From positions 36,314 to 100,313 of the forward strand of contig CAMDLP010000003.1 in NCBI GenBank assembly GCA_945901795.1: 64,000 nucleotides of DNA, in the 5' to 3' direction. Position numbers and translations under genes: made by a program. The notes beneath the pieces were generated by a model. It had not been told where the DNA came from, did no database searches, and saw only the letters and a program-made list of their open reading frames with translations. The stretch comes from Akkermansia muciniphila. Its GTDB lineage: Bacteria > Verrucomicrobiota > Verrucomicrobiia > Verrucomicrobiales > Akkermansiaceae. Positions 46,701-54,319 of the stretch are shown one piece after another. Each line of letters opens with the position of its first letter. Position 1 is the first letter of the stretch.

Positions 46701-47186
46701 TTCGCCGGGATGGTCCGCTCGCTGGATGCGAAGATGACGAAGACCGGCAAGCCGTTCGGTGTGCTCATTCTAGAGGATTTCACCGGCAGCTGCGAAATCA
46801 TGCTGTGGGGGGAAACCTTCGTCCCCGCCCGCGATGCCGGTTTGCTAGACCCCGGTAAAATCATCCGGTTGAAGGGCAACATCCAGATGGACGACCGTAC
46901 CGGCGGCCGCCGCATCACCGGTTACGAACTCTCCGAGCTCAAGCCCAAGCGCGCCGCGGCCAACCACAAAGGCCCGCTCGAACTCATGCTCTGGACGACC
47001 CGCCACAGCGAGCGCGACCTCATCGAGATCAAGCTCGCCCTGGCTAACAACCCCGGCCCCACGCCGGTCCTCCTGCATTTCCAAAACAGCGCCGGCCGCC
47101 GCGTCACCGTCGCCGCCGGCGAGTCGTTCAACATCAAGCGCACCGAAGAGCTCGAAGAATCACTCGGCCGCTGGCTGGAAGAGTAA
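43710..47186 (+). CDS. dnaE: DNA polymerase III alpha subunit
   Basis: An 1158-residue replicative polymerase. The PHP domain starts SDSFVHLHLHTEFSLLDGMI; the palm has GPGRGSAAGSL near residue 366 and the catalytic PDVDIDF near 407; the fingers and beta-binding regions follow (MGVFQLESGGMV, AGYGFNKSHSACYG); an OB-fold lies near residues 1000-1070 (FPFAGMVRSLDAKMTKTGKP). Length is normal for DnaE1. The ATG at 43710 fits the family N-terminus; an in-frame extension upstream is only minisatellite sequence and is rejected. Confidence 0.97.
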   Translation: MSDSFVHLHLHTEFSLLDGMIRIKDLAKRAKELGMPAVAMTDHGNLYGAIKFYQECHKAGVKPILGCEIYLAPGKMEDKKELAGRKRATHMTLLAENNEGWDNLSKLVSKGNLEGLYYGKPRVDRDTLRQYSKGIICLTGCISGPVNEWLRAGDEEKARETLVEIVDIYGKENTYVEIHNHGLEPQRMVTPSLLKFAREMDLKVVAANDVHFLNKFDHEAHDVMICIGTGNLVIDENRMHYSPEVYFKTAEQMREIFADVPGACDATLEIAERCNVTIKLDSTSSEKYPQFGTPDGSPREEYLMKVCQDGLVKRYGAEKAASAEIADRLKYEVDTINQLGFASYFLITADFIQWARDNDIPVGPGRGSAAGSLASYAMGITDICPMRFGLLFERFLNPERVSPPDVDIDFCQSRRVEVIAYVRKKYGERSVSHIITYGKLGAKSVLRDVCRVMGISYGEGDRIAKMIEAKPDIKLKDEYESKPELKELIESSTTYQQLWSYATKLEGLSRNVGVHAAGVVIGDRPLDEHIPLTRGNEGEVVTQYDMKAITDVGLLKMDFLGLKNLTVIHEAVQHIRKHTPDFAIETISLDDWKTFELLNRGETMGVFQLESGGMVETCRKYAIEKIDDIIDLLAVYRPGAMQFIDQMLDVKKGRARPMYEHPLLEDVCGDTFGVMIYQEQVQNAAKVLAGYSLGGADLLRRAMGKKDPVEMEKQRAKFVEGAEKTNNIGKKLADQIFDKIAMFAGYGFNKSHSACYGHISYWTAYLKANHPVEFMAALLSNEIHNTDKIGVFVSECHRMGLEILPPDLNTSQLRFSPETLLNGSKGVRYGLAAIKNCGEGAMAIAIEDRNQNGAFTSLDDFASRLDSKVVNKRILENLAKAGALDWTGETRAGMCARLEQVVASASSAQRDRASGQVSMFDSMEFSAPAKTKSSRSSVPTVEEWSKDERLAHEKELLGFYVTGHPLDKFRSVIDSNKYRRLGLIDDLDLSNARERFPFAGMVRSLDAKMTKTGKPFGVLILEDFTGSCEIMLWGETFVPARDAGLLDPGKIIRLKGNIQMDDRTGGRRITGYELSELKPKRAAANHKGPLELMLWTTRHSERDLIEIKLALANNPGPTPVLLHFQNSAGRRVTVAAGESFNIKRTEELEESLGRWLEE

Positions 47187-47190
47187 CAAC

Positions 47191-47748
47191 TTATCTGAGG
47201 CTCTGATCCAAGGCCGCGAAAGCCTCGCCCGCGAGCACGGGCCGCGCACTGTCTTTCCAGCCGGCCGGCGGCACGGGGAGATTCACCCAGCTGCGGCAGC
47301 CGCCGTATTTCGCCTCGTAGGGAAATTCCCAAGGCGTGGCGAGCTCGCGGGCGCGAACCAACGCGAGATGGATGCTGCCGGAGGCCATGCCTTTGCCTTC
47401 CCAATCGAAGCGGTCCCGCACGGTTTGCTCCGAGTAAATATGGAGCGGCTCCAAGGCCGCGACCTTTTCCCAATCAGTCAGAGTGACCGCCCGCAGCGCC
47501 TCAGCGTGATGGGTGATCCGGATCACATCGCCCGGCTGCCACTCGGGCAGGACTTTCACCTCACCTTCGCGGACTTGGTCGGCCAAGGAGTGGAAGCGGG
47601 TGGGGAAGAGGAAGAAGGATTCGTGGGCGAAGGAAAATCCCTGGCGTCCTTCGTGGATGCCGCCCTTGCGCAGGAGAATCGACTGCCGGCCCGATGCCAA
47701 GGCGTCGCAAACCACTTGCCACTCTTTGAATCCGATAGGCGCGCTCAT
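47191..47748 (-). CDS. DUF1802 family protein
   Basis: A 185-residue soluble protein of the DUF1802 family: GFKEWQVVCDALASGRQSIL, then LRKGGIHEG and FFLFPTRFHSLADQVR. The later part is an alpha/beta region with WEKVAALEPLHIYSEQTV. Function unknown. It follows the zinc-ribbon gene by 6 bp on the same strand and is convergent with dnaE, 4 bp from its stop. Confidence 0.85.
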   Translation of the reverse strand: MSAPIGFKEWQVVCDALASGRQSILLRKGGIHEGRQGFSFAHESFFLFPTRFHSLADQVREGEVKVLPEWQPGDVIRITHHAEALRAVTLTDWEKVAALEPLHIYSEQTVRDRFDWEGKGMASGSIHLALVRARELATPWEFPYEAKYGGCRSWVNLPVPPAGWKDSARPVLAGEAFAALDQSLR

Positions 47749-47754
47749 TTGAAA

Positions 47755-47985
47755 TCAGCCCAAATCATCGGCCGTGACCGAGGTTTGCTCCCTTGATCCG
47801 AGAATCCGGGCTTGGAGAACCACCCGCTGGGGCGAGGCGTCGAAGCGGTAGCTGTGGCAGTTCGGGCAGAGCGCGGCTCCACTTCCGACGATCGAATCAC
47901 AGCCCTCGCAGACTTTGTAGCCCGCGGGATTTGCGGCGATTTTCGCGGCGGCGGCCGCACGGTTCGGTGGAGGAGAATCGGACAT
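47755..47985 (-). CDS. Small zinc-ribbon protein
   Basis: A 76-residue protein with two cysteine knuckles, YKVCEGCDSIVG and ALCPNCHSYRF, which should bind one zinc. The N-terminus is Ala/Pro-rich; the C-terminal part is charged. Co-directional with the DUF1802 gene, which it probably accompanies. The reading frame and composition are convincing, but function is unknown. Confidence 0.75.
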   Translation of the reverse strand: MSDSPPPNRAAAAAKIAANPAGYKVCEGCDSIVGSGAALCPNCHSYRFDASPQRVVLQARILGSREQTSVTADDLG

Positions 47986-47994
47986 GGTATCTAT

Positions 47995-48026
47995 GAAAAA
48001 AGCGGCACCGGTGACCCGGTCCGCTT
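47995..48026 (-). terminator. Terminator downstream of rpsT
   Basis: On the minus strand AAGCGG (48026-48021) pairs with CCGCTT (48005-48000), with an inner CCGG/CCGG pair and a GTCA loop, followed by a run of T. It separates rpsT from the zinc-ribbon gene. Confidence 0.82.
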
Positions 48027-48063
48027 GTTTCGTTGATTTGAATGAAACCGGCTGACGGGTCGA

Positions 48064-48327
48064 TCAAGCGATGCCTGCGAGGGCCTTCGCGGTCTTGCTC
48101 TTCAAGTTAGCAGCCTTGTTCGGGTGAATCAAGTTGCGCTTGGCGGCTTTGTCCACAACGGAGGAAAACGCGGAGCTGGCTTCAGCGGCAGCGCTTTTGT
48201 CGCCGGAAGCGATGGCGGTGAGGGCTTTCTTGCGGAGCGTCTTCATGCGGCTCTTTTCAGCGCGGTTACGCTCGGTCCGGACGACGGTTTGACGTGCGCG
48301 CTTGATTGAAGATTTGTGGTTGGCCAT
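48064..48327 (-). CDS. rpsT: 30S ribosomal protein S20
   Basis: An 87-residue basic protein starting MANHKSSIKRARQTVVRTER, with the conserved VVDKAAKRNLIHPNKAANLK near the C-terminus. It binds 16S rRNA in the body of the small subunit. Full length, monocistronic, with a terminator 40 bp downstream and divergent from the helicase gene. A longer in-frame start is rejected because it runs into the helicase promoter region. Confidence 0.96.
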   Translation of the reverse strand: MANHKSSIKRARQTVVRTERNRAEKSRMKTLRKKALTAIASGDKSAAAEASSAFSSVVDKAAKRNLIHPNKAANLKSKTAKALAGIA

Positions 48328-48517
48328 GGTCGTGTTGTAAAAAAATGAGCCGCTTGGAGGCGGGCGGGGGAAAATAGGAATTTGAACGCAGGTGTCAAGC
48401 TCGTGTTTCAGAGTTTCCGCAAAACCCAAAATTTCATGGCTCGTCATCCTTGATTGAACCGCACAAGGTGCCCCCGTCACCCGTCCAAGCGGGCGAATAG
48501 CACCAGAAATCACGACG

Positions 48518-49630
48518 TTGAAGACCTTCAAAGAACTCGGCATTCCCGCCAACCTGATGCAGGGGCTTCAGGAGCTCGGCATCATCCATCCCACCGAAAT
48601 CCAAGACAAAGCCATCCCTTTCCTGCTCGAAAACGGCGGCGACCTGATCGCCCAAGCCCAGACCGGCACCGGAAAAACCGCCGCTTTTGGCCTGCCGCTG
48701 CTGATAAAGGTGAACCCGAAATCGCCGGACATCCAAGGCCTCATCGTCGCGCCCACCCGCGAGCTGGCGAAGCAGATCGGCAAGCAGCTTTTCCGCTACA
48801 CCAAGTTTTCCGAGAAAATCTTCGTCGAGGTTCTCTGCGGCGGCGACAACTTCGACAAACAGGTCGCCGCCCTGCAACGGCCGACCCACATCGTCGTCGC
48901 CACGCCCGGACGGCTGCTTGATTTGTTCCAGAAAAAGGCGCTGACGTTGATCCACGTGAAGCACCTCATCCTCGACGAGGCGGACGAAATGCTAAGCATG
49001 GGTTTCAAGAAGGAGCTGGTGAAAATCTTCGGCCTCACCCGCGCCCGCAAGAGCACCTGGTTGTTTTCCGCGACCATCCCGGACGCCATCCACGGGCTGA
49101 TCAAAGACTGCATGTCGGAAAAACCGCACCTGCTGAAAATCGACAAGGCGCACGTCGTCAACCGCGACATCGACCACCAGTTCAAGATTTGCAGCCGCGA
49201 CGAGAAGACCGATGTCATCGCCAATTTCCTCAAGCGCCAGCAGGACAACCGCGGCGTGATTTTCTGCCGCACCAAGGCGGGCGCGATCATCCTCGGCAAG
49301 CAACTCACCACCAAGGGATTTCCGGTCGATGTCCTGCAGGGCGACCTCACCCAGAAAGAGCGCGACACCGTGATGCGTTCCTTCAAAAAGGAGCGCACCC
49401 AGTTCCTCATCGCCACCGACGTCGCCGCCCGCGGGATCGATGTCGAGGGACTCTCCTTCGTCATCCACCATCAGCTCCCGGAACAGGTGGAATACTACAC
49501 CCACCGCAGCGGCCGGACGGCGCGGGCCGGGAAAAAGGGAATTTCTATCACCCTGATCGAGCCCCGCGAACGACCAAAAATCACTAAGCTGGAAAACGAC
49601 CTCGGACTCTCCTTCAGCGAGGTGCATTGA
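48518..49630 (+). CDS. DEAD-box RNA helicase
   Basis: A 370-residue core-only DEAD-box helicase. Q-motif (IHPTEIQDKAIP), motif I AQTGTGKTAA, Ia PTRELAKQI, II LDEADEML, III SATIP, and VI HRSGRTARAGKKG are all present. The C-terminal extension of RhlE/CsdA types is absent. The start is TTG at 48518, because no in-frame ATG precedes the Q-motif. Likely roles are rRNA or mRNA remodelling. It may have its own promoter in the 190-bp gap shared with rpsT. Confidence 0.92.
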   Translation: MKTFKELGIPANLMQGLQELGIIHPTEIQDKAIPFLLENGGDLIAQAQTGTGKTAAFGLPLLIKVNPKSPDIQGLIVAPTRELAKQIGKQLFRYTKFSEKIFVEVLCGGDNFDKQVAALQRPTHIVVATPGRLLDLFQKKALTLIHVKHLILDEADEMLSMGFKKELVKIFGLTRARKSTWLFSATIPDAIHGLIKDCMSEKPHLLKIDKAHVVNRDIDHQFKICSRDEKTDVIANFLKRQQDNRGVIFCRTKAGAIILGKQLTTKGFPVDVLQGDLTQKERDTVMRSFKKERTQFLIATDVAARGIDVEGLSFVIHHQLPEQVEYYTHRSGRTARAGKKGISITLIEPRERPKITKLENDLGLSFSEVH

Positions 49631-49697
49631 GCGGTCTGCCGCGGGAAAATTGCGTCTTGAATCCCGGTTCCGTTTCAAACCATGATCCCGAAAGACC

Positions 49698-51464
49698 ATG
49701 CCGAAAACCGGAGCCGAGCAAGAGACCATTTACGAGGGCATCCCTGCCTCTCCCGGTATCGCCATCGCTCCCGTCCACGTGGTCGCACGCGGATTTTCGG
49801 CTCCGGAGGTTTATGAAATCCCCGAGTCCGAGGTGGAGCGCGAGAAAGAACGCTTCCGCCAGGCGCTTGAGATCACCAAGCGACAGTTGATCGAGCTGCA
49901 AAGCCGGCTGGAGGATCTATCCGGCGACAACGAAAGTGGGATTTTCGAGGCGCACGTGATGATTCTCGAGGATCGCTCCGTAGTGGACCGGGTGCTGCTC
50001 GCCATTTCCAACCGCCAGCAGAACGCCGAATACGCGTTCTACGCGGTGATGCAGAATTTCCTCGAAGCGATGCGACGGATTCCAGATCCCTATCTGCGGG
50101 AACGCACTGCGGACATCGAAGACGTCGCCCAGCGAGTGTTGAGGAATTTCAGCACCGAGGGCGACACCCGCCCCCAAGGCCCGGAAGACCAGCACGTGCT
50201 GGTCGCTTACGACCTCGCGCCGTCGGACACCGCGTCGATGAACCGCCGACACGTGTTAGGATTTGCCACCGAGCAAGGCAGCGTGAACTCGCACACGGCG
50301 ATTCTGGCGCGCGCCTTCGGCATTCCCGCGGTCGTTGGGCTCGATGGCGCGGTGATCGACATCATCGCGCTGACGCCGTCGATTCTCGATGGCTATACCG
50401 GCAAGCTCATCCTGCATCCCGCTCCGGAAACCCTGGAACGCTACAAGCGGCTGATGCTGGCGAAGGAAAAAGTCCGCAGCTCGCTCGACGCGATGCGCGG
50501 CGCCGCCACTGAAACCGTCGATGGACGGCCGCTCACCGTTTCGGCGAACATCGAGCTGGTCGATGAATTGTCGCTGGTGAAACGCAGCGGGGCGAAAGGC
50601 ATCGGCCTCTATCGGACTGAGTTTCTTTTGCTCAACGGCGAGGAAATGCCGGACGAGAAAAGCCAGGCGGAAGTCTATTCAAAAGTGGCCCGCGAGATGG
50701 CTCCGCACACCGTGATCATCCGGACTCTCGATGCCGGCGGCGACAAGCTGCCGGTGGAGCCGCTGACGGACATCGAGCCTAACCCTTTCCTCGGCTGGCG
50801 CGGCATCCGCGTTTCCCTGGCGCGTCCGGCGATGTTCCGCGAGCAAATTCGGGCAGTCCTCCGCGCCAGCGCCTTCGGCAAAGTCGCGGTGATGTTTCCG
50901 ATGATTTCCGGGCTTTCCGAAGTCTGGCGCAGCAAGGACATGGTGCGCCGCTGCATGGACGAGCTGGAAAATGAAGGCGTCGCATTCGACCGCGACCTGC
51001 CCGTCGGGATCATGATCGAGGTTCCCGCCGCGGCGATTTGCGCGGACCTGCTCGCCCCGGAAGTCGATTTCTTCTCGATCGGCACCAATGACTTGATCCA
51101 ATACACCGTCGCCGCCGACCGGGTGAATCCCCACGTCGCCGATCTCTATCGGCCCACCCATCCCGCGGTCATCCGCTTGATCAAGCGCACCATCGACGCT
51201 GCCACCGACAACGGCATCTGGACCGGAGTCTGCGGGGAAATGGCCGGCGACGTCCGCCTCACGCCGTTGCTGCTAGGCTTGGGTGTGGAAGAACTTTCAG
51301 TCGGCCCGCAGCAAGTGCCGCGGGTCGGCCAGGCGATCCGCTCGCTGAGCCACGCCGAATGCTCGGCGATGGCGGACGAGGCGCTCCGCCACTCCCGCAG
51401 CCAGGGAGTCCTCGACCTCTCGCTGTCGCTCGCGCGCAAGCACTACCCGGAGCTGCTGGATTGA
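49698..51464 (+). CDS. ptsI: Phosphoenolpyruvate-protein phosphotransferase (PTS enzyme I)
   Basis: A 588-residue enzyme I that transfers phosphate from PEP to HPr. Phosphohistidine motif GSVNSHTAILARAFG (His199), catalytic LYRTEFLLLNGEEMPDE, RTLDAGGDKLP, and the C-terminal signature FSIGTNDLIQYTVAADR are complete. The N-terminal HPr-interacting helix region is present. No GAF domain, so it is the classical rather than the nitrogen-type EI. With hprK, it supports a regulatory PTS. Follows the helicase gene by 67 bp. Confidence 0.95.
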   Translation: MPKTGAEQETIYEGIPASPGIAIAPVHVVARGFSAPEVYEIPESEVEREKERFRQALEITKRQLIELQSRLEDLSGDNESGIFEAHVMILEDRSVVDRVLLAISNRQQNAEYAFYAVMQNFLEAMRRIPDPYLRERTADIEDVAQRVLRNFSTEGDTRPQGPEDQHVLVAYDLAPSDTASMNRRHVLGFATEQGSVNSHTAILARAFGIPAVVGLDGAVIDIIALTPSILDGYTGKLILHPAPETLERYKRLMLAKEKVRSSLDAMRGAATETVDGRPLTVSANIELVDELSLVKRSGAKGIGLYRTEFLLLNGEEMPDEKSQAEVYSKVAREMAPHTVIIRTLDAGGDKLPVEPLTDIEPNPFLGWRGIRVSLARPAMFREQIRAVLRASAFGKVAVMFPMISGLSEVWRSKDMVRRCMDELENEGVAFDRDLPVGIMIEVPAAAICADLLAPEVDFFSIGTNDLIQYTVAADRVNPHVADLYRPTHPAVIRLIKRTIDAATDNGIWTGVCGEMAGDVRLTPLLLGLGVEELSVGPQQVPRVGQAIRSLSHAECSAMADEALRHSRSQGVLDLSLSLARKHYPELLD

Positions 51465-51493
51465 GGCTGTCGGTTTCCGCATGCTGAGACTGA

Positions 51494-52294
<801 letters not shown>

Positions 52295-52301
52295 CACCAT
52301 C

Positions 52302-52871
52302 ATGAAAAAACCACGTATCCTCGCCCTCGGCGGCAGTCTCCGCGCTGAATCTTACAACCAGAAACTCGCCGCCATCGCAGCCGAAGGTGCGCGCGCGGCC
52401 GGAGCGGAGGTCACTCTCATCGCGCTGCGGGATTTCCGGATGCCTTTGTTCGACGAGGACCTCGAAGCCGAGGAAGGCATGCCGGAAGCCGCGCGGAAAT
52501 TGAAAGCGCTCTTCGCGGAGCACGACGGCCTGATCATCGCCTCACCGGAATATAACAGCACGATCACCGCCGCCCTCAAGAACGCCATCGACTGGGTTTC
52601 CCGCGCGACATCGCCGGACGAACCGCCGCTTTGCGTATTGAGCGGAAAATCCGCGACCATCCTCGCGGCGTCGCCCGGCGGCTATGGCGGCTCGCGCGGC
52701 TTGGCCCAGCTCCGGCCGTTTTTGGTGAACATCGGCATCACCGTCCTGCCGGACCAAGTGACGATCCCGAAGGCGCACGAGGCCTTCGACGCGGCTGGAA
52801 ATCTGACAGATCCTGCCCAGTCGACCGCGGTCAAAGGACTCGGAGCAAGCCTTGCGGCGAAACTCGCCTGA
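52302..52871 (+). CDS. NADPH-dependent FMN reductase
   Basis: A 189-residue flavodoxin-like reductase: LALGGSLRAESYNQKLA (phosphate-binding loop), IIASPEYNSTITAALKNAIDWVSR (family signature), and the late LAASPGGYGGSRGLAQLR. It reduces flavins or quinone-like substrates with NAD(P)H in the cytoplasm. It lies 7 bp after the decayed pirin/OYE frame, the usual order of this gene trio. Intact. Confidence 0.9.
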   Translation: MKKPRILALGGSLRAESYNQKLAAIAAEGARAAGAEVTLIALRDFRMPLFDEDLEAEEGMPEAARKLKALFAEHDGLIIASPEYNSTITAALKNAIDWVSRATSPDEPPLCVLSGKSATILAASPGGYGGSRGLAQLRPFLVNIGITVLPDQVTIPKAHEAFDAAGNLTDPAQSTAVKGLGASLAAKLA

Positions 52872-52925
52872 TTCGGGCATGAATTTTCATGGCGGAATTT
52901 TCAAGACAGGCGCATGGTTTCCGGA

Positions 52926-52946
52926 TGTCTGAACCCAATTCAGACA
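52926..52946. other. Intergenic hairpin after the FMN reductase gene
   Basis: TGTCTGAA/TTCAGACA, an 8-bp stem with a 5-nt loop, 55 bp past the stop. No T-run follows, so a terminator is only possible. Confidence 0.4.
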
Positions 52947-53103
52947 CCCACAGCAAAGCCATCGGCTAAAGCAGTCCGGGACATCAGTGCTATGTTTAAT
53001 TGAATTTTAAATTAAAGACTTGCAAAATATTCTTGATGGGCTGGGATAAGCTGAGATTTTTTTGAGTCGCTTTTGTCACAAGCCGGTGTAGGGTCACGTC
53101 GTT

Positions 53104-53427
53104 ATGGCAATTACCACGAAACGTACTCGATTCTCCCGTCGCCTTCCTGACCATGTCACCGATGAGCTTTGTAATGTCCTTTCTGAAAAAAAGGTGTTCG
53201 GCTTTAACGATCTCTTCGAGCGCGTTTTCGCAAATCTCAAAGTGCGCAACGCCGTGAGCGGTGGCGAAGAAATGCTTCGCCTGCGTGCTTACGAAAAACT
53301 CCAAAACCTCGTGACCCGCGGTTTGGTTGAAAAGCTCGGCAAAGAATATAAGGGAACAGCTCGCGTGCACGAAGCATCGAGCGCCTATGCTGCGGCCCAA
53401 GAAGCTGCCGCACAGGAAGAGGCTTGA
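53104..53427 (+). CDS. Small conserved protein of unknown function
   Basis: A 107-residue basic protein: MAITTKRTRFSRRLPDHVTD, then FGFNDLFERVFANLKVRN and LRAYEKLQNLVTRGLVEKLG, a helix-turn-helix-like pattern, and an Ala/Glu-rich tail. It is preceded by an AT-rich stretch (52995-53100) that could hold a promoter and followed by a perfect terminator, so it is a well-delimited single gene. Possibly a winged-helix-type nucleic-acid binder; this is a guess from helix pattern only. Confidence 0.75.
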   Translation: MAITTKRTRFSRRLPDHVTDELCNVLSEKKVFGFNDLFERVFANLKVRNAVSGGEEMLRLRAYEKLQNLVTRGLVEKLGKEYKGTARVHEASSAYAAAQEAAAQEEA

Positions 53428-53445
53428 TCGCCACCGGTTCTTTTG

Positions 53446-53482
53446 AAAAAACCCGCGCCTTCATCAGGCGCGGGTTTTTTTT
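53446..53482 (+). terminator. Terminator of the small unknown gene
   Basis: AACCCGCGCCT/AGGCGCGGGTT, an 11-bp stem with a TCATC loop and a run of eight T. A-run on the other side could allow some bidirectional use. Confidence 0.93.
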
Positions 53483-53534
53483 CTACCTATTTCCGGTACC
53501 GCACCCTAAAACCACCGCGTCTGCCCCTTGATTC

Positions 53535-53906
53535 ATGCCACAAGATTATCTTCCCGTTCTTTTCCAAGTCCTGATCGCACTCGGTTTCGCGATCGCGACG
53601 CTCTCGCTGAGCATCGTTTTCGGCCGTTCCGGAAAACGCAACGCCACCAAGGACAGCGCCTACGAGTGCGGCATGTTGCCCATCGGTGAAGGCGCTCCGA
53701 GATTCTCGGTGAAATTCTATCTGGTGGCGATGTTGTTCGTGATTTTCGACATCGAGGTCGTGTTCATGTATCCATGGGCCGTCCAATTCCGCGATCTCGC
53801 GGCTCAGGGCCCAACAGCTCTGGCGAGCATGGCGGGATTCGCCGGAATCCTGATTTTCGCATACGTGTATGCACTGAAAAAAGGCGCGCTGAACTGGAAG
53901 TCCTGA
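53535..53906 (+). CDS. nuoA: NADH-quinone oxidoreductase subunit A
   Basis: A 123-residue membrane subunit of complex I with three transmembrane helices. The ND3-type loop DSAYECGMLPIGEGAPRFSV (with the conserved Cys) and the helix FYLVAMLFVIFDIEVVFMYPW are complete. Usually nuoA is followed by nuoB; here it stands alone, followed by a decayed sulfite-reductase-like start and no other nuo gene. Either the remaining genes are elsewhere or this copy is displaced. Confidence 0.94.
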   Translation: MPQDYLPVLFQVLIALGFAIATLSLSIVFGRSGKRNATKDSAYECGMLPIGEGAPRFSVKFYLVAMLFVIFDIEVVFMYPWAVQFRDLAAQGPTALASMAGFAGILIFAYVYALKKGALNWKS

Positions 53907-53931
53907 GCTGCGGCCACTGATTACGATCTTC

Positions 53932-53972
53932 GGATTTCTCCCCGAAATTCGGGAAAACTCCCGGGGAAATCC
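53932..53972. repeat. Bulged inverted repeat downstream of nuoA
   Basis: GGATTTCTCCCCG pairs with CGGGGAAATCC, one base bulged, around a 17-nt loop containing a further GAAATTC-like core. Could stabilise or end the nuoA transcript. Confidence 0.45.
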
Positions 53973-54062
53973 TGCGCGATTGGCACGAAACGGGCCTGAA
54001 GCCCCCCCCTGCTGCCAAACCCAATTTCTGTCGCGCAGCTGCGGCCGATTATTTCCAGAGCC

Positions 54063-54146
54063 ATGGTTTTCCCGATTCAAATTCCCAATGACGCCCCGTT
54101 CAATGCGGAGCAACGCGCTTGGCTTAACGATTTCCTGTCAAAGTGA
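54063..54146 (+). pseudogene. N-terminal remnant of a CysJ-like flavoprotein
   Basis: 27 codons: MVFPIQIPNDAPFNAEQRAW then LNDFLSK and stop. This matches the beginning of verrucomicrobial sulfite-reductase alpha (flavodoxin/FAD) proteins, where PFxxEQRAWLNGFLAG precedes the flavodoxin domain. No flavodoxin or FAD domain follows. A fragment left by a deletion is the simplest reading; a chance match in a very short frame is possible. Confidence 0.5.
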
Positions 54147-54319
54147 GGCGCTTGCCCAAGGAATGCGGGCGGACAACTGCATGACACACCGGCACGGATT
54201 GCGGAACAAACATACCAATCGGGGGAGATGCGGCACGATCACCCTGACGTCCTGGGTGGAGCGGTAACCCGGAGCAAGCCCAAGCGGCCGGAAAGGCGCT
54301 GCGAAAGTTCGCCAGCCGG

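Larger units (their letters stand above)
53907..54319. other. Intergenic region after nuoA
   Basis: 413 bp containing a bulged inverted repeat (53932-53972) and the 27-codon start of a CysJ-like flavoprotein (54063-54146). The remaining bases show no gene. Confidence 0.5.
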
